A stretch of DNA of 64,000 nucleotides from Bradyrhizobium frederickii (GCF_004570865.1 NZ_SPQS01000001.1:186001-250000), one strand, 5' to 3'; counted from the first letter of the stretch, positions 52,117 through 61,283 are shown. The notes: generated by a model not told the origin, from the letters alone. Numbers and translations are program-made.

Positions 52117-53259
52117 TCACGCGGCCTCCTTCTCGACCTGGCGGGCGATGATCAAGCGCTGGATCTGGTTGGTACCCTCGTAGATCTGGGCGAGGCGGAC
52201 ATCGCGGAAGATGCGCTCGATGCGGTACTCGCGCGAATAGCCGTTGCCGCCGTGGATTTGCAGCGCGTTCGAGACGTGCTTCATCGCCATGTCGGTGGTA
52301 AACAGCTTGGCCTGCGCCGCCTCCTTGGCGATCGGCTCGCCGGCATCGTGCAGGCGCGCGGCGTGGTGGATCAAAAGGCGCGCGGCGGCGATGTCGGTCG
52401 ACATGTCCGCGAGCATGAACTGCACCGCCTGGAAGCCGATGATGGCCTGGCCGAACTGCTTGCGGTCCTTTGCGTATGCGGTGGCATCCTCGAACGCAGC
52501 CTGCGCCATGCCGAGCGCCATCGAGGCCATCATCAGCCGGCTGAAGTTGAAATTGCTCATGGCCATCTTGAAGGCCTGGTTCTCCGGACCCATCACGCTG
52601 TCGGCCGGCAGCCGCACGTCGGAGAACGTGATCTGGCAGTCGTCGAGGCCATGCATGCCGAGCAGCTCCTCGTTCTTGCCGCGGGCGATGCCGGGCAGGG
52701 CGCCGTCCACGAGAAGACAGGAGATGGCGCGTTGGCCAGCATCCGCGCCGGTGCGCGCGAACACCATGATGCGATCGGCGACGCCGCCGAGAGTCACCCA
52801 GGCCTTGGTGCCGTTGAGCCGCCAGCCATTGCCCTCGCGCACCGCGCTGGTGCGGATGCCCGCGACGTCGGAGCCGTGGTCGGGTTCGGAGACCGCGGTG
52901 GCGGGAATGATGTCGCCGCTCAGGATCTTCGGGATCAGCGCCTTATGCGCGTCGGTGCCATGATGATCGAAGAACAGCACAGCCTCGACGGGGATCGCGA
53001 AGGCGTTGGCGACTGCGCCGGAGCAGCGCGCCAGCTCCTCCATCGCGATGCAGGCAGCGACCGCATCGAGACCGGCGCCGCCCGCGCCTTCGCGCAGACA
53101 GATGCCGAACAGGCCGAGATCGGCCATGCCCTTGTAGAGCGTGCGATCGAAGCGGTCCTCGCGGTCGATCGCTGCGGCGCGGGGCAGAATCTCCGCTTCG
53201 GCGAAGCGCCGGGCGGTCTCGCGCAGGGCTTTCTGGTCTTGGCTGTAGAAGCGGTCCAT
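52117..53259 (-). CDS. Acyl-CoA dehydrogenase
   Basis: 380 residues, FAD flavoenzyme. The ACAD blocks are clear: VSEPDHGSDVAGIRTSAV for FAD binding, a dimer-contact segment KDRKQFGQAIIGFQAVQFMLADM, and the end QIYEGTNQIQRLIIARQ, where the Glu is the catalytic base of the short/medium chain class. It introduces a double bond next to the carbonyl of an acyl-CoA. The second ACAD gene of this locus (57026) has Asp at that position and is frameshifted, so this may be the only working copy. Confidence 0.9.
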   Translation of the reverse strand: MDRFYSQDQKALRETARRFAEAEILPRAAAIDREDRFDRTLYKGMADLGLFGICLREGAGGAGLDAVAACIAMEELARCSGAVANAFAIPVEAVLFFDHHGTDAHKALIPKILSGDIIPATAVSEPDHGSDVAGIRTSAVREGNGWRLNGTKAWVTLGGVADRIMVFARTGADAGQRAISCLLVDGALPGIARGKNEELLGMHGLDDCQITFSDVRLPADSVMGPENQAFKMAMSNFNFSRLMMASMALGMAQAAFEDATAYAKDRKQFGQAIIGFQAVQFMLADMSTDIAAARLLIHHAARLHDAGEPIAKEAAQAKLFTTDMAMKHVSNALQIHGGNGYSREYRIERIFRDVRLAQIYEGTNQIQRLIIARQVEKEAA

Positions 53260-53273
53260 GGGTGCGGCTCCCG

Positions 53274-53642
53274 TCAGTCGCTGGCGAGCTTGGAATCGTG
53301 GGAGACTTCGCTGCGGTCGCGATCGAGGAAATAGACCGCGACGTCGTCGCCCGGCACGCCATAGGCGCTACACACGCCGCGGGTCAGCGCGATGGCGGCC
53401 GCGCGCCGCTCGGCCTCACTGCGGCGGAAGGCGTGGACCTTGAGCAGGATGCGCTGGCCGGTGGCCTGAGCGCCGAACGTGCCGGCGTGGGCGTAGTCAT
53501 CAGGCGCAATGGGCAGGAAATAGAGCGTGACCGTATCAGCGGTGACGCCGAAGGCCGACATCAGGCCGTCGGTCACGGACCGCGCCAGCGCCGCCTTGCG
53601 CTGGGAGGGAGCTTGCGGGGCGAGCACTTCGACGTAGGGCAT
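53274..53642 (-). CDS. Tautomerase superfamily protein (4-oxalocrotonate tautomerase fold, two units)
   Basis: 122 residues starting MPYVEVLAPQAPSQRKAALA, so Pro2 (mature N-terminal Pro1) is available as the catalytic base. The length is twice a 4-OT monomer; a second beta-alpha-beta unit begins near HAGTFGAQATGQRILLKVHAF, making it like MIF/fused 4-OT proteins. It would shift a 2-oxo/enol double bond. It sits between acyl-CoA dehydrogenase and LacI genes (3 bases after the regulator stop), inside the catabolic operon. Confidence 0.82.
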   Translation of the reverse strand: MPYVEVLAPQAPSQRKAALARSVTDGLMSAFGVTADTVTLYFLPIAPDDYAHAGTFGAQATGQRILLKVHAFRRSEAERRAAAIALTRGVCSAYGVPGDDVAVYFLDRDRSEVSHDSKLASD

Positions 53643-53645
53643 CGA

Positions 53646-54731
53646 TCAGGCCTTCGCGGATTTGGCCGCAGATGATTTGGATGAAGACGATTTGGGCTTC
53701 GCCGATCTCGCAGGGGCCGGAGTGTCGACCTGACGGCAAGAGTCTCGCTTGATCAGCCGGGCGCCGACGCGATACTCGCGAACACCCTCACTGCCATTGC
53801 CTTTGGCGTCCATGCGATGCAGCAGCCGGTCGACGGCGAGATTGGCAAGGTCCCGTGCGCCGTTGTCGACGATGCTGATGGCCGGGCGATGCCATTCGAA
53901 CCACGGCATGTCCTCGTAGCAGAGCAGCGAGAGATCATCGGGAATGGCGATGTTCCGTTCCGCGGTGACGCGCAGCACGCCGAGCGTCGCTTCGTGATTG
54001 GCGACGAAGATCGCGCTCGGCGGGCGGGAAAGGTCGAGCAGCTTGCGGCAGCAGCTCGCGCCGGTCTCGGGCACGTAGTGGCCGGCATGAATCAATGTGT
54101 CGTCCCTGGCGATGCCGGCCTCACGCAGCGCGCGGACATAACCGGACAGCCGTTCGCGGCCGGACGTCGTGTCCTGGCGGCCGACGATCAGCCCGATGCG
54201 CGTGTGCCCGAGCTCGATCAGATGACGCGTGCCCAGATAAGCGCCCTGCGGATCGTCGGCGAGCACAGTCTCGAGATCGGTCGCGTCATCGCGCCGCACC
54301 AGGCAGACGATGGGCACGTCCTTCGCAAGTGTCTTGAGCTGCGCGCCATTTTTGCCCGTGGGCACCACGATCAGCCCGTCGATGCGGTGGTCGACCAGCG
54401 TGGTGAGGGTGTCGCTCTCCTGCTGCGGGTCGTCGCCGCCGATGCACAGGAGCATCTGATAACCCAGCGCCTTCAGGCGTGCCTGCACCACTTCGGCCAT
54501 CACCTGGAACGAGGCGTTGGTGAGATTGTGGACGAGAAGAGCCACGAGCCGCGACTGCCCGGTCTTGAGGCCCCGTGCGATCGGGTTCGGCCGATAGCCG
54601 AGCTCGCGCGCGATGCGCACCAGGCGCTGCTGCGTACGATCGCTGGTCAGGCCGGTTCCCGTTAGCGCTCGCGAAGCGGTGCTGACTGAAACACGAGCCG
54701 CCTGTGCCACATCTTTGAGCGTGACGCTCAT
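53646..54731 (-). CDS. LacI family transcriptional regulator
   Basis: 361 residues. N-terminal LacI headpiece VTLKDVAQAARVSVSTASRALTGTGLTSDRTQQRL binds palindromes with a central CG; the ligand domain follows (YRPNPIARGLKTGQSRLVALL, LGHTRIGLIVGRQDTTSGRERL). The last 30 residues are a Lys/Ser/Ala tail (SAKPKSSSSKSSAAKSAKA), longer than usual. It is first in the - arm operon and divergent from the + arm. Two matching operators lie in the gap. Likely a repressor of both arms released by the pathway substrate. Confidence 0.9.
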   Translation of the reverse strand: MSVTLKDVAQAARVSVSTASRALTGTGLTSDRTQQRLVRIARELGYRPNPIARGLKTGQSRLVALLVHNLTNASFQVMAEVVQARLKALGYQMLLCIGGDDPQQESDTLTTLVDHRIDGLIVVPTGKNGAQLKTLAKDVPIVCLVRRDDATDLETVLADDPQGAYLGTRHLIELGHTRIGLIVGRQDTTSGRERLSGYVRALREAGIARDDTLIHAGHYVPETGASCCRKLLDLSRPPSAIFVANHEATLGVLRVTAERNIAIPDDLSLLCYEDMPWFEWHRPAISIVDNGARDLANLAVDRLLHRMDAKGNGSEGVREYRVGARLIKRDSCRQVDTPAPARSAKPKSSSSKSSAAKSAKA

Positions 54732-54747
54732 CCAACCTGCCGATAAA

Positions 54748-54763
54748 CTGCAAACGATTGCAG
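54748..54763. promoter_or_regulatory. LacI-type operator 1
   Basis: CTGCAAACGATTGCAG, a dyad centred on CGAT-type LacI/GalR core TGCAAACGATTGCA, 17 bases upstream of the LacI start. The same 14-base core is repeated at the second site. Confidence 0.7.
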
Positions 54764-54831
54764 AAACGCTATGAGCTTATTCTACGCGGATCAAGCTCAA
54801 AAAATGGATGGTGTTGCCCAATGCAGAGCCA

Positions 54832-54853
54832 TTTATGCAAACGATTGCATAAA
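54832..54853. promoter_or_regulatory. LacI-type operator 2
   Basis: The core TGCAAACGATTGCA is flanked by TTTA and TAAA, giving nine-base arms in perfect dyad. It lies 66 bases before the first gene of the + arm at 54919. The two cores are 86 bases apart (about eight helical turns), a spacing that would allow looping. Confidence 0.75.
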
Positions 54854-54918
54854 TCGTGCGGATATTCCGCAGGCGGCGGTCATCGCTTGAATTCACCCGA
54901 GCACCCGGCAGTTCCCTG

Positions 54919-55824
54919 ATGAAGGCGTTCCGCGGCACCTACACCGTCATGATCACCCCGTTTACGGCAGCGGGCGAGGTCGATGTTGCGGCATTGCGCG
55001 CCTTCGTCGATTGGCAGATCACGGAGGGCATTCACGGACTGATCCCGCTTGGCTCGACCGGCGAGTTCCTGTCCATGGAGGATGACGAGAAGGCGCTGGT
55101 GGCAGAGGTCGTCATCACCCAGGCGGCGGGGCGCGTGCCCGTGCTGATCGGTACTGGTGCGGAGGATACGCGTGAGGTGGTGCGTCTCAGTCGCCGTGCC
55201 GAAAAACTGGGCGCCGACGGTGTGATGATCATCCCGCCGTTCTATTCGACGCCGACCGACGACGAGCTTGTCCATCACTACAGGACGGTGGCCGACGCGA
55301 TCGCGCTGCCGATCATGGTCTACAACAATCCGGCAACCGCCAATGTCGATCTCAAGCCACAGCTCGTGGCTCGGATCGCCGAGATCGACAACTGTCTCTA
55401 TATCAAGGAGTCGACGCTGGAGGTGACGCGCGTGCGCGACATCATCCGCCTCTGCGGCGACAGGATGACGGTGTTCGGCGGCATCCTCGGCTTCGAATCC
55501 TTCGTCGAGGGCGCGCAGGGCTGGGTGGCCGTGGCCTCCAACGTGGTCCCGGCGGAAATGTCCCGCATCTTCAGCCTTGTCGCTGACCACGGCGCGATCA
55601 AGGAAGCGCGCGAGCTCTATCTCAAATACCTGCCGGTGATCGAATTCGTCGGCGGCCAGGCCTATGTCGCGGGCAGCAAGGCGCTGCTCAGTCATATGGG
55701 CTTTGCAGCCGGCAATCCGCGCCCGCCGCGGCTGCCGCTGCCTGCCGCGCAGGATGCGGTCGCGCGCGCTTTGGTCAAGACGTTCGATCTGGCGTGGCGC
55801 GGCGCGCCGGGTGCTGCTGCTTAA
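54919..55824 (+). CDS. DapA/NAL superfamily lyase (dihydrodipicolinate synthase family), first of three
   Basis: 301 residues from ATG 54919. Pyruvate-aldolase TIM barrel: GLIPLGSTGEFLSM contains the carboxylate-binding GxTGE, VYNNPATANVD the catalytic Tyr and LYIKEST the Schiff-base Lys. Real housekeeping DapA has neighbouring dapB-type genes; here it heads a catabolic operon, so it more likely cleaves or dehydrates a 2-oxo acid. The other two family members in the operon have a different substrate loop (NGHAGE), so this one acts on another intermediate. Confidence 0.88.
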   Translation: MKAFRGTYTVMITPFTAAGEVDVAALRAFVDWQITEGIHGLIPLGSTGEFLSMEDDEKALVAEVVITQAAGRVPVLIGTGAEDTREVVRLSRRAEKLGADGVMIIPPFYSTPTDDELVHHYRTVADAIALPIMVYNNPATANVDLKPQLVARIAEIDNCLYIKESTLEVTRVRDIIRLCGDRMTVFGGILGFESFVEGAQGWVAVASNVVPAEMSRIFSLVADHGAIKEARELYLKYLPVIEFVGGQAYVAGSKALLSHMGFAAGNPRPPRLPLPAAQDAVARALVKTFDLAWRGAPGAAA

Positions 55825-55838
55825 TTGGGTGTGAACGG

Positions 55839-57029
55839 ATGAACCTGCTCGACGGCGTCAAGATCCTCAGCTTCAATCATTATCTTGCGGGCCCGTTGGC
55901 CGCGCAGACGCTCGCCGATCTCGGCGCCGACGTCATCGCGGTCGAGCCGATCGAGGGTGCGTTTCAGCGCAACTGGGCGGTCGCCAACCATTTCGTCGCA
56001 GGCGACAGCGTCAATCATCTGGCGACCGGCCGAAACAAGCGCAGTCTCGCCGTCGATCTCAAGCATCCCGATGGCATTGCCGCGGTAAAGAAGCTGGTCG
56101 CGACGGCCGATGTCGTGATGGAGAATTTCCGCCCCGGCACCATGGCCAAGCTCGGTCTCGGTTACGAGACGCTCAAGGCGATCAACCCGGGCTTGATCTA
56201 TGCCGTGGCGACCGGCTTCGGATCGGGGGGGCCGTACAGGGATCGTCCCGGCCAGGACCTCTTGCTCCAGGCGATGTCGGGCCTTGCGATGCGGACGGGG
56301 CGGGCGGACGGTGAGCCGACGGCGGTCGGCGCTGTCATCGTCGATCAGCACGCCGCCTCGCTCTATGCCATGAGCATCCTTGCAGCGCTGTTTGCTAGAA
56401 CCAAGACCGGGAAGGGCCAACTCGTCGAGGTCAACCTCTATCAGGCTGCGCTCGATCTCCAGGTCGAGCCGCTGACCGCCTGGCTCAACGGCGCGCCGTC
56501 GCCGACCTCGCGCGGCCCGGCCGGCATCGCAGCGTGGTTCAGCCCGGGGCCTTACGGAATTCATGCGACGGCCGACGGTCATCTCGCGATCTCGATGGCC
56601 GCACCCAAGGCGCTCGCAGTGGGGCTCGACTGCGAGGAGTTGGAGCAGTTCGGGGAGGCCGACAGTTTCTCGAAACGCGAGGAGATCACGCGGATCGTTG
56701 CTGGCAGGCTGAAACAGAAGTCGACCGCCGATTGGTTGCCTTCGCTTGAAGCGGCGCGGATCTGGCACGCGCCAGTGCAGGACTATCGTGACCTCGAGAC
56801 CGATCCCCAGCTCAACCATCTCGGCGTGTTCAAGAGCGCCGAGAGCGCAGGGGGCGCGCCGATCCGGATGGTCGCGCATCCCGCCCGCTACGACGGCCAG
56901 ACGCCGGAGGTGCGGCTGGTGCCGCAACGGCTGGGTGCGCAGACGCGGGAGGTGCTTGGCGAGATCGGCTACGGTGCCGCGGAGATCGACGCGATGGTCG
57001 CCGGCAAGGCCGTGGGAGTGGCGCGATGA
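55839..57029 (+). CDS. CoA-transferase, CaiB/BaiF family (family III)
   Basis: 396 residues from ATG 55839; the longer in-frame N-terminus overlaps the preceding gene. Signature LDGVKILSFNHYLAGPLAAQTLADLGADVIAVEPIEG opens the protein, and the expected active-site Asp region occurs near VGAVIVDQHAASLYAM. It activates a carboxylic acid by CoA exchange. With the family I transferase on the other arm, the locus has two CoA-activation enzymes. The stop overlaps the ACAD start (ATGA). Confidence 0.88.
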   Translation: MNLLDGVKILSFNHYLAGPLAAQTLADLGADVIAVEPIEGAFQRNWAVANHFVAGDSVNHLATGRNKRSLAVDLKHPDGIAAVKKLVATADVVMENFRPGTMAKLGLGYETLKAINPGLIYAVATGFGSGGPYRDRPGQDLLLQAMSGLAMRTGRADGEPTAVGAVIVDQHAASLYAMSILAALFARTKTGKGQLVEVNLYQAALDLQVEPLTAWLNGAPSPTSRGPAGIAAWFSPGPYGIHATADGHLAISMAAPKALAVGLDCEELEQFGEADSFSKREEITRIVAGRLKQKSTADWLPSLEAARIWHAPVQDYRDLETDPQLNHLGVFKSAESAGGAPIRMVAHPARYDGQTPEVRLVPQRLGAQTREVLGEIGYGAAEIDAMVAGKAVGVAR

Positions 57030-58188
57030 TCGATTTTTCTGTCCCCGAGGAGACGCGCCTCCTGGTCGACACCGTCCGCCGTTTCGTCGAGACGGAGGTG
57101 CAGCCGCTCGAAGACGTCGTGGAGCAGACGGCTACGGTGCCGGCCGAGGCGCTGGCCGTCACCAAGGCCAAGGCGCAGAAGCTCGGCCTCTACGCCATGA
57201 ACATGCCGGCGGATGTCGGCGGCGGCGGGCTGTCCTGCGTGGAGCATTGCCTGGTCGAGGAAGAGTTCGGCAAGACCTCCGACGCGCTGATTCGCCGCGT
57301 GTTCGGCCAGGTCATCCGATGCTGATGGCCTGCAAGGGCGATCAGGTCGAGCGCTACCTGCTGCCCACGGTGAAGGGCGACAAGATCTGCGCCATGGCGA
57401 TCACCGAGCCGGGCGCCGGCTCCGATGCCGCGTCGATCAGCACGAGGGCGCATCTCGATGGCGACGAATGGGTGCTCAACGGCACCAAGCATTTCATCAG
57501 CGATGGCGACATCGCCGACTATGTGATCCTGATGGCGCTGACCGACAAGGACAAGCGCGCCCGCGGCGGCATCACGCTGTTCCTGGTCGACCGCGGCACG
57601 CCCGGCTTCAAGGTCGCACGCACCCAGCCGATGATGGGCCATCGCGGCTATGGCCATGCCGAGCTGAGCTTCGAGGATTGCCGCATCCCGAAAGCGGCCG
57701 TGCTCGGCGAGGTCGGCGCCGGCTTCAAGCTGATCATGCAGAGCGTGCTGCAGATCCGGCTCGCCCATATCGGCGCCCGCGCCGTCGGCATGGCGCAGCG
57801 CGCGCTGGAGATGATGCGCAGGCATGCCGGCGAGCGGCGTCAGTTCGGCCAGCTGATCGGCGAGTTCCAGATGGTGCAGAAGCTGATCGCCGATTCCGCC
57901 ACCGAGATCTTCGGCGTCAAGATGATGGTGATGAACGCTGCCTGGGACATCGATCAGGGCCGGGACGCGCGCGACAAGGTCTCGATGATTAAGGTCGCGG
58001 CGTCCGAGATGCAGGGCCGCGTCGTCGACCGCGCCATCCAGGTGTTCGGCGGCATGGGGTTCAGCAAGGACCTGCCGCTGGAGCGGATGTATCGCGATGC
58101 GCGCGTCACCCGCATCTATGACGGCACCTCGGAAATCCACCGCATGCTGGTTGCGCGCAGCACCATCAAGAACGGCTTGCAGCTCTAG
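57026..58188 (+). pseudogene. Acyl-CoA dehydrogenase, interrupted by a one-base deletion
   Basis: The frame from ATG 57026 (IDFSVPEETRLLVDTVRRFVETEVQPLEDV) runs to a stop at 57325 (TGA after VFGQVIRC). Adding one base near 57312 (GTC-AT to GTC-TAT) restores GQVYPMLMACKGDQVERYLLP, and the rest of the enzyme continues in that frame to 58188: ITEPGAGSDAASISTRA, ERRQFGQLIGEFQMVQKLIAD and IYDGTSEIHRMLVARS. All ACAD blocks are otherwise in order, about 387 residues. A single missing base may be a sequencing error or a true recent mutation. Confidence 0.8.
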
Positions 58189-58199
58189 GGAAGCGATCG

Positions 58200-58607
58200 A
58201 TGTCTCACGCACCTCTCAAGCCCGGCGCTGCCTTCGCCTTCCGCAAGACCATGACGGTCGCCGAGCAGGCGATGTTCACCGGCATCAGCGGCAATCTCGG
58301 CGGTCTCTATGTCGATGCCGTCCGAGCCAAAAAGGCGGGCGCCTCCAACATGGTCGCGTTCGAGCTCGCGGTCGGCGGCCTCGCCACCACCTGCCTCAGC
58401 CAGCTCGGCGGGCCGACACGGCGGATCGGCAGCATTGCGCTGAACTTTGCCGCGCCCGTGATTGTCGGCGATTCCGTCGAGGCAAGGGCCGAGATCGTCT
58501 CGGTTGCAGGCGACGAGGCGACCTGTCGCGTCACCTGCACGCTGTCGCCCTCCGGCGCGACGGTGATCGACGGCACCGCAACGCTCGTTCCCTTCGCACG
58601 GGGCTGA
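58200..58607 (+). CDS. Hot-dog fold MaoC-like/thioesterase-like protein
   Basis: 135 residues with the hot-dog pattern: SKTMTV-type start (FRKTMTVAEQAMFTGISGNLGGLYVDAVRAKKAG), central helix (MVAFELAVGGLATTCLSQLGG) and IALNFAAPVIVGDSVEARAEIV. The MaoC catalytic Asp-His pair is altered (NLGGLYVDA replaces xDxxPxHxD), so it may be the non-catalytic partner of the MaoC protein encoded three bases downstream, or a thioesterase. Operonic. Confidence 0.72.
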   Translation: MSHAPLKPGAAFAFRKTMTVAEQAMFTGISGNLGGLYVDAVRAKKAGASNMVAFELAVGGLATTCLSQLGGPTRRIGSIALNFAAPVIVGDSVEARAEIVSVAGDEATCRVTCTLSPSGATVIDGTATLVPFARG

Positions 58608-58610
58608 GCC

Positions 58611-59042
58611 ATGTACGAGCCGAAGTCCTTCGACGATCTCAAGGTGAATGACAGGGTCAGCCTGAGCAAGACCATCACCGAGGCGGATGGTGCGCTCTAC
58701 ATCGCCGCGACCGGCGATTTCGGCCCGGTCCATGTCGACGAGGTCTATGCCGGCGCGACGCGTTTTGGCCGCAGGCTGGCGCCGGGGATCATGGTCGCGG
58801 GCCTCTGTACCAGCATTCTCACCAGCGAGTTGGTCGGCACCATCGGCGTGTCGGTGGAGGACCGGTTCTGGTTCACCGGTCCCGTGTTCTACGGCGACAC
58901 GCTCACCTTCGATGTCTGGATCGCCGAGCAGCGCGACGAGACCCGCACGATCATTTGGGAAGCCAGCGCGCGCAACGAGGGCGGCCTCGAAGTGCTGAAG
59001 GCACGGGCGAGCCTGAAATTCCCGCGGCGGAAACCGTCATGA
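58611..59042 (+). CDS. MaoC-like hydratase
   Basis: 143 residues with the catalytic pair in TGDFGPVHVDEVYAGATRFG and the hot-dog helix RLAPGIMVAGLCTSILTSELVG. Likely partner of the preceding protein in a heteromeric hydratase, as in split MaoC systems. It adds or removes water across the acyl-CoA double bond formed by the ACAD. Stop overlaps the next DapA-family start by four bases. Confidence 0.85.
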   Translation: MYEPKSFDDLKVNDRVSLSKTITEADGALYIAATGDFGPVHVDEVYAGATRFGRRLAPGIMVAGLCTSILTSELVGTIGVSVEDRFWFTGPVFYGDTLTFDVWIAEQRDETRTIIWEASARNEGGLEVLKARASLKFPRRKPS

Positions 59043-59992
59043 GCAAGCCGATGAAGAAACCGGATTTGCGCGGCGTCACGGTCGCGACCGTACTGCCCTT
59101 CAGAGGCGACAGTTCGATCGACTGGGACGGCTACGCCCGCGTGCTGGACTATTGCGCGTGCCCGGACGGCATCGCGGCGGTGTTCGTCAACGGCCATGCC
59201 GGCGAGGGCGGATCGCTTTCGGACGACGAACGTCAGGCGGTGATCGAGCGGACGCGCAGGCGGATCGGCGGCAAGCCGCTATTGGCCGGCATCATCGCGC
59301 ATTCCACGGCGGAAGCGATCCACCAGGCGCAGCTCGCGGAAGCTGCCGGCGCCGATTGCGCCGTGTTGTTTCCGCCGGCGCCGCTCGGCGGCGGTGCATC
59401 GGTGACCTCGCGCGCACCGGTGGCCTTCGTGCAGGCGGTCAGCTCCGCCATCGGCATTCCCGTGTCGATCTTCCAATATCCACTCGCGTCCGGCTTCGGT
59501 TATTCGCCGGAGACGCTGGCGAAGATCGCAGCCCTCGACAGCGTCATCGCCATCAAGGAGGGCAGCGACACCATGCTGGCCTATGACGAGAACCGGCGAG
59601 CGGTGAAGCAGGCCGATCCCTCTGTCGCGATCCTGCCGTCGAACTTCAACTGGTTCCTGCCGCAGCTGGCCGTCGGTGGCGACGGCATACTCTCGGGTCT
59701 CGTCAGTCTTGCACCGCATCTGTTCGCAGAACTTTGGCAGGCCGCGCTGGCCGACGATCTCAAGGCGATGCGCGCCGTCAACGAGCGGCTCTACCCGATC
59801 GTCCGCGCGGTCTATGGCCCTGCACCGATCATGGACATGCACACGCGCATGAAGGTCGGGCTGAAGGCGCTCGGCCTGATCCGCAACGCCGATCCACGGC
59901 CGCCGCTGCTGCCTGTGCTTCCGGCGTTGTGCGACGCCATTGCAACGACAGTCGGCGCGGAGCGCGCGGCCGGCAATATTCGCGTGGCATGA
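59039..59992 (+). CDS. DapA/NAL superfamily lyase, second of three
   Basis: 317 residues from ATG 59039, which overlaps the upstream stop. The barrel has FVNGHAGEGGSLSDDER in place of GxTGE, FQYPLASGFGYS at the Tyr strand and AIKEGSD for the Schiff-base Lys. It resembles the third copy (62819) more than the first; both carry NGHAGE, a distinct subgroup for which I know no assigned reaction. Aldol cleavage or dehydration of a 2-oxo acid would fit. The stop overlaps an ATG of the next frame. Confidence 0.87.
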   Translation: MSKPMKKPDLRGVTVATVLPFRGDSSIDWDGYARVLDYCACPDGIAAVFVNGHAGEGGSLSDDERQAVIERTRRRIGGKPLLAGIIAHSTAEAIHQAQLAEAAGADCAVLFPPAPLGGGASVTSRAPVAFVQAVSSAIGIPVSIFQYPLASGFGYSPETLAKIAALDSVIAIKEGSDTMLAYDENRRAVKQADPSVAILPSNFNWFLPQLAVGGDGILSGLVSLAPHLFAELWQAALADDLKAMRAVNERLYPIVRAVYGPAPIMDMHTRMKVGLKALGLIRNADPRPPLLPVLPALCDAIATTVGAERAAGNIRVA

Positions 59993-60003
59993 GGAACGAG
60001 CTC

Positions 60004-60306
60004 ATGCCGGACCAAGCCTTCATCCACATCGTGCGGGTCGACATCGATCCTGAGCACGAGGCTGCGTTCAACGCCTGGTACGAGCAGAAGCATTTTCCCG
60101 ATCTGCTCGCTTGTCCCGGCTGGCTCTCGGCCGAGCGCTTCGTCTCGGTGGGCGACGGGCCGAAATATGCCGCCATGTACGAGGTCGCGGGCAGGTGGGC
60201 ATTCGAGACGCCGGAGTTCCTGAAGGTGAAGGGCTTTGGTCCGTTCGAATCCCTGGTGAAGAACTTCATGCGCATCCAGCTCAGGCCGATGTCGGGACCG
60301 GCTTGA
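60004..60306 (+). CDS. Small dimeric alpha-beta barrel protein (DUF4286-like)
   Basis: 100 residues from ATG 60004, with GAGGAA eight bases upstream; an ATG at 59989 overlaps the preceding stop. The pattern IVRVDIDPEHEAAFNAWYEQKHFPDLLACPGWLSAERFV, then a second strand-helix with YAAMYEVAG, is that of the ferredoxin-like EthD/DUF4286 fold. Such proteins often act as small enzymes or accessory factors in aromatic and ester degradation. No cofactor residues can be named. It stands between the second DapA-type lyase and the transporter genes. Confidence 0.72.
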   Translation: MPDQAFIHIVRVDIDPEHEAAFNAWYEQKHFPDLLACPGWLSAERFVSVGDGPKYAAMYEVAGRWAFETPEFLKVKGFGPFESLVKNFMRIQLRPMSGPA

Positions 60307-60429
60307 GCAGATCGAAGACGATGCTGCCTGCCGTGTCGCGAGATCCGGCCGACCGCATCCACGAAATGTCGAGGGGAATCCCGGGGCGAGGAACTGCATC
60401 GATCATTGGCGTCTTACTGGAGGTAATAC

Positions 60430-61266
60430 ATGGTCTCGACACTGCTTCGCTTGGGTGCCGCTGCCGCACTCGTTCTTTCATCGGCTGCTGCACATGCCGC
60501 CTGCACGCCCGCGATCGCCGACAGCGATCTGATCGCACCGGGCAAGCTGCAGCTCTCGATCAATCCGACCAATCCGCCGCAGCAATTCGTCGACAAGGAC
60601 GGCCAGTTGCAGGGCCTCAACGTGGAACTGGCCGCCGAGCTCGGCAAGCGGTTGTGTCTTCCGGTCGAACTCGTCCGGATGGATTTTCCGGCCATGATTC
60701 CTGCCTTGGGCGCAGCGCGCATCGACGGCGTCAATACCGGCATGTTCTGGACCGAGGAACGCTCGAAGCTGATGTACATGGTGCCATACGCCATTCAGGC
60801 GATCTCGGTCGTGGTCGCACCCGACAGCGGCACAAAAATTGCTACCGAAAACGACCTGATCGGAAAATCATCCGCGGTCGAAGTCAGCAGCTACCAGATG
60901 AACTGGCTCAAGAAACTCAGCGATGCGAGCGTGGCGAAGGGTGGCGCAGCCGTCGAGATGCGCACGTTCCCGACCGCGACCAACGTCGTCAGCGCGCTTC
61001 TTGCGGGGCAGGTGGACAACGCGCTGCTGGTCGACAGCGTAGCGCGTGATCTAGTAGGCCGCGGTCGCGTCAAGGAAGTCCTGAGCGGGCTCGGCATGGC
61101 CAGGACCACGCTCGGTTTCCGCAACAAGACGGTGGCCGATACCGTCGTCAAGGCGCTGAACGCGATGCGGGCCGACGGCTTTTATCAGGCGCTGTTCGAC
61201 AAGTTCGGCCTGACCGCCATGCCGGCCGATCAGCCGCTTGCGATCGCCGGCCCCGGTCCGGCCTGA
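60430..61266 (+). CDS. Polar amino-acid type ABC transporter substrate-binding protein
   Basis: 278 residues. Sec signal MVSTLLRLGAAAALVLSSAAAHA, then LQLSINPTNPPQQFVDKDGQ and NTGMFWTEERSKLMYMVPYA, the same blocks as in the orphan binding protein at 49130. AGGAGG-like TGGAGG is present eight bases upstream. It is the binding protein of the complete importer whose permease and ATPase follow. Both binding proteins being in one divergent locus suggests two related ligands. The 123 bases before it hold nothing else. Confidence 0.9.
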   Translation: MVSTLLRLGAAAALVLSSAAAHAACTPAIADSDLIAPGKLQLSINPTNPPQQFVDKDGQLQGLNVELAAELGKRLCLPVELVRMDFPAMIPALGAARIDGVNTGMFWTEERSKLMYMVPYAIQAISVVVAPDSGTKIATENDLIGKSSAVEVSSYQMNWLKKLSDASVAKGGAAVEMRTFPTATNVVSALLAGQVDNALLVDSVARDLVGRGRVKEVLSGLGMARTTLGFRNKTVADTVVKALNAMRADGFYQALFDKFGLTAMPADQPLAIAGPGPA

Positions 61267-61283
61267 GATACGGAGACGAGCCG

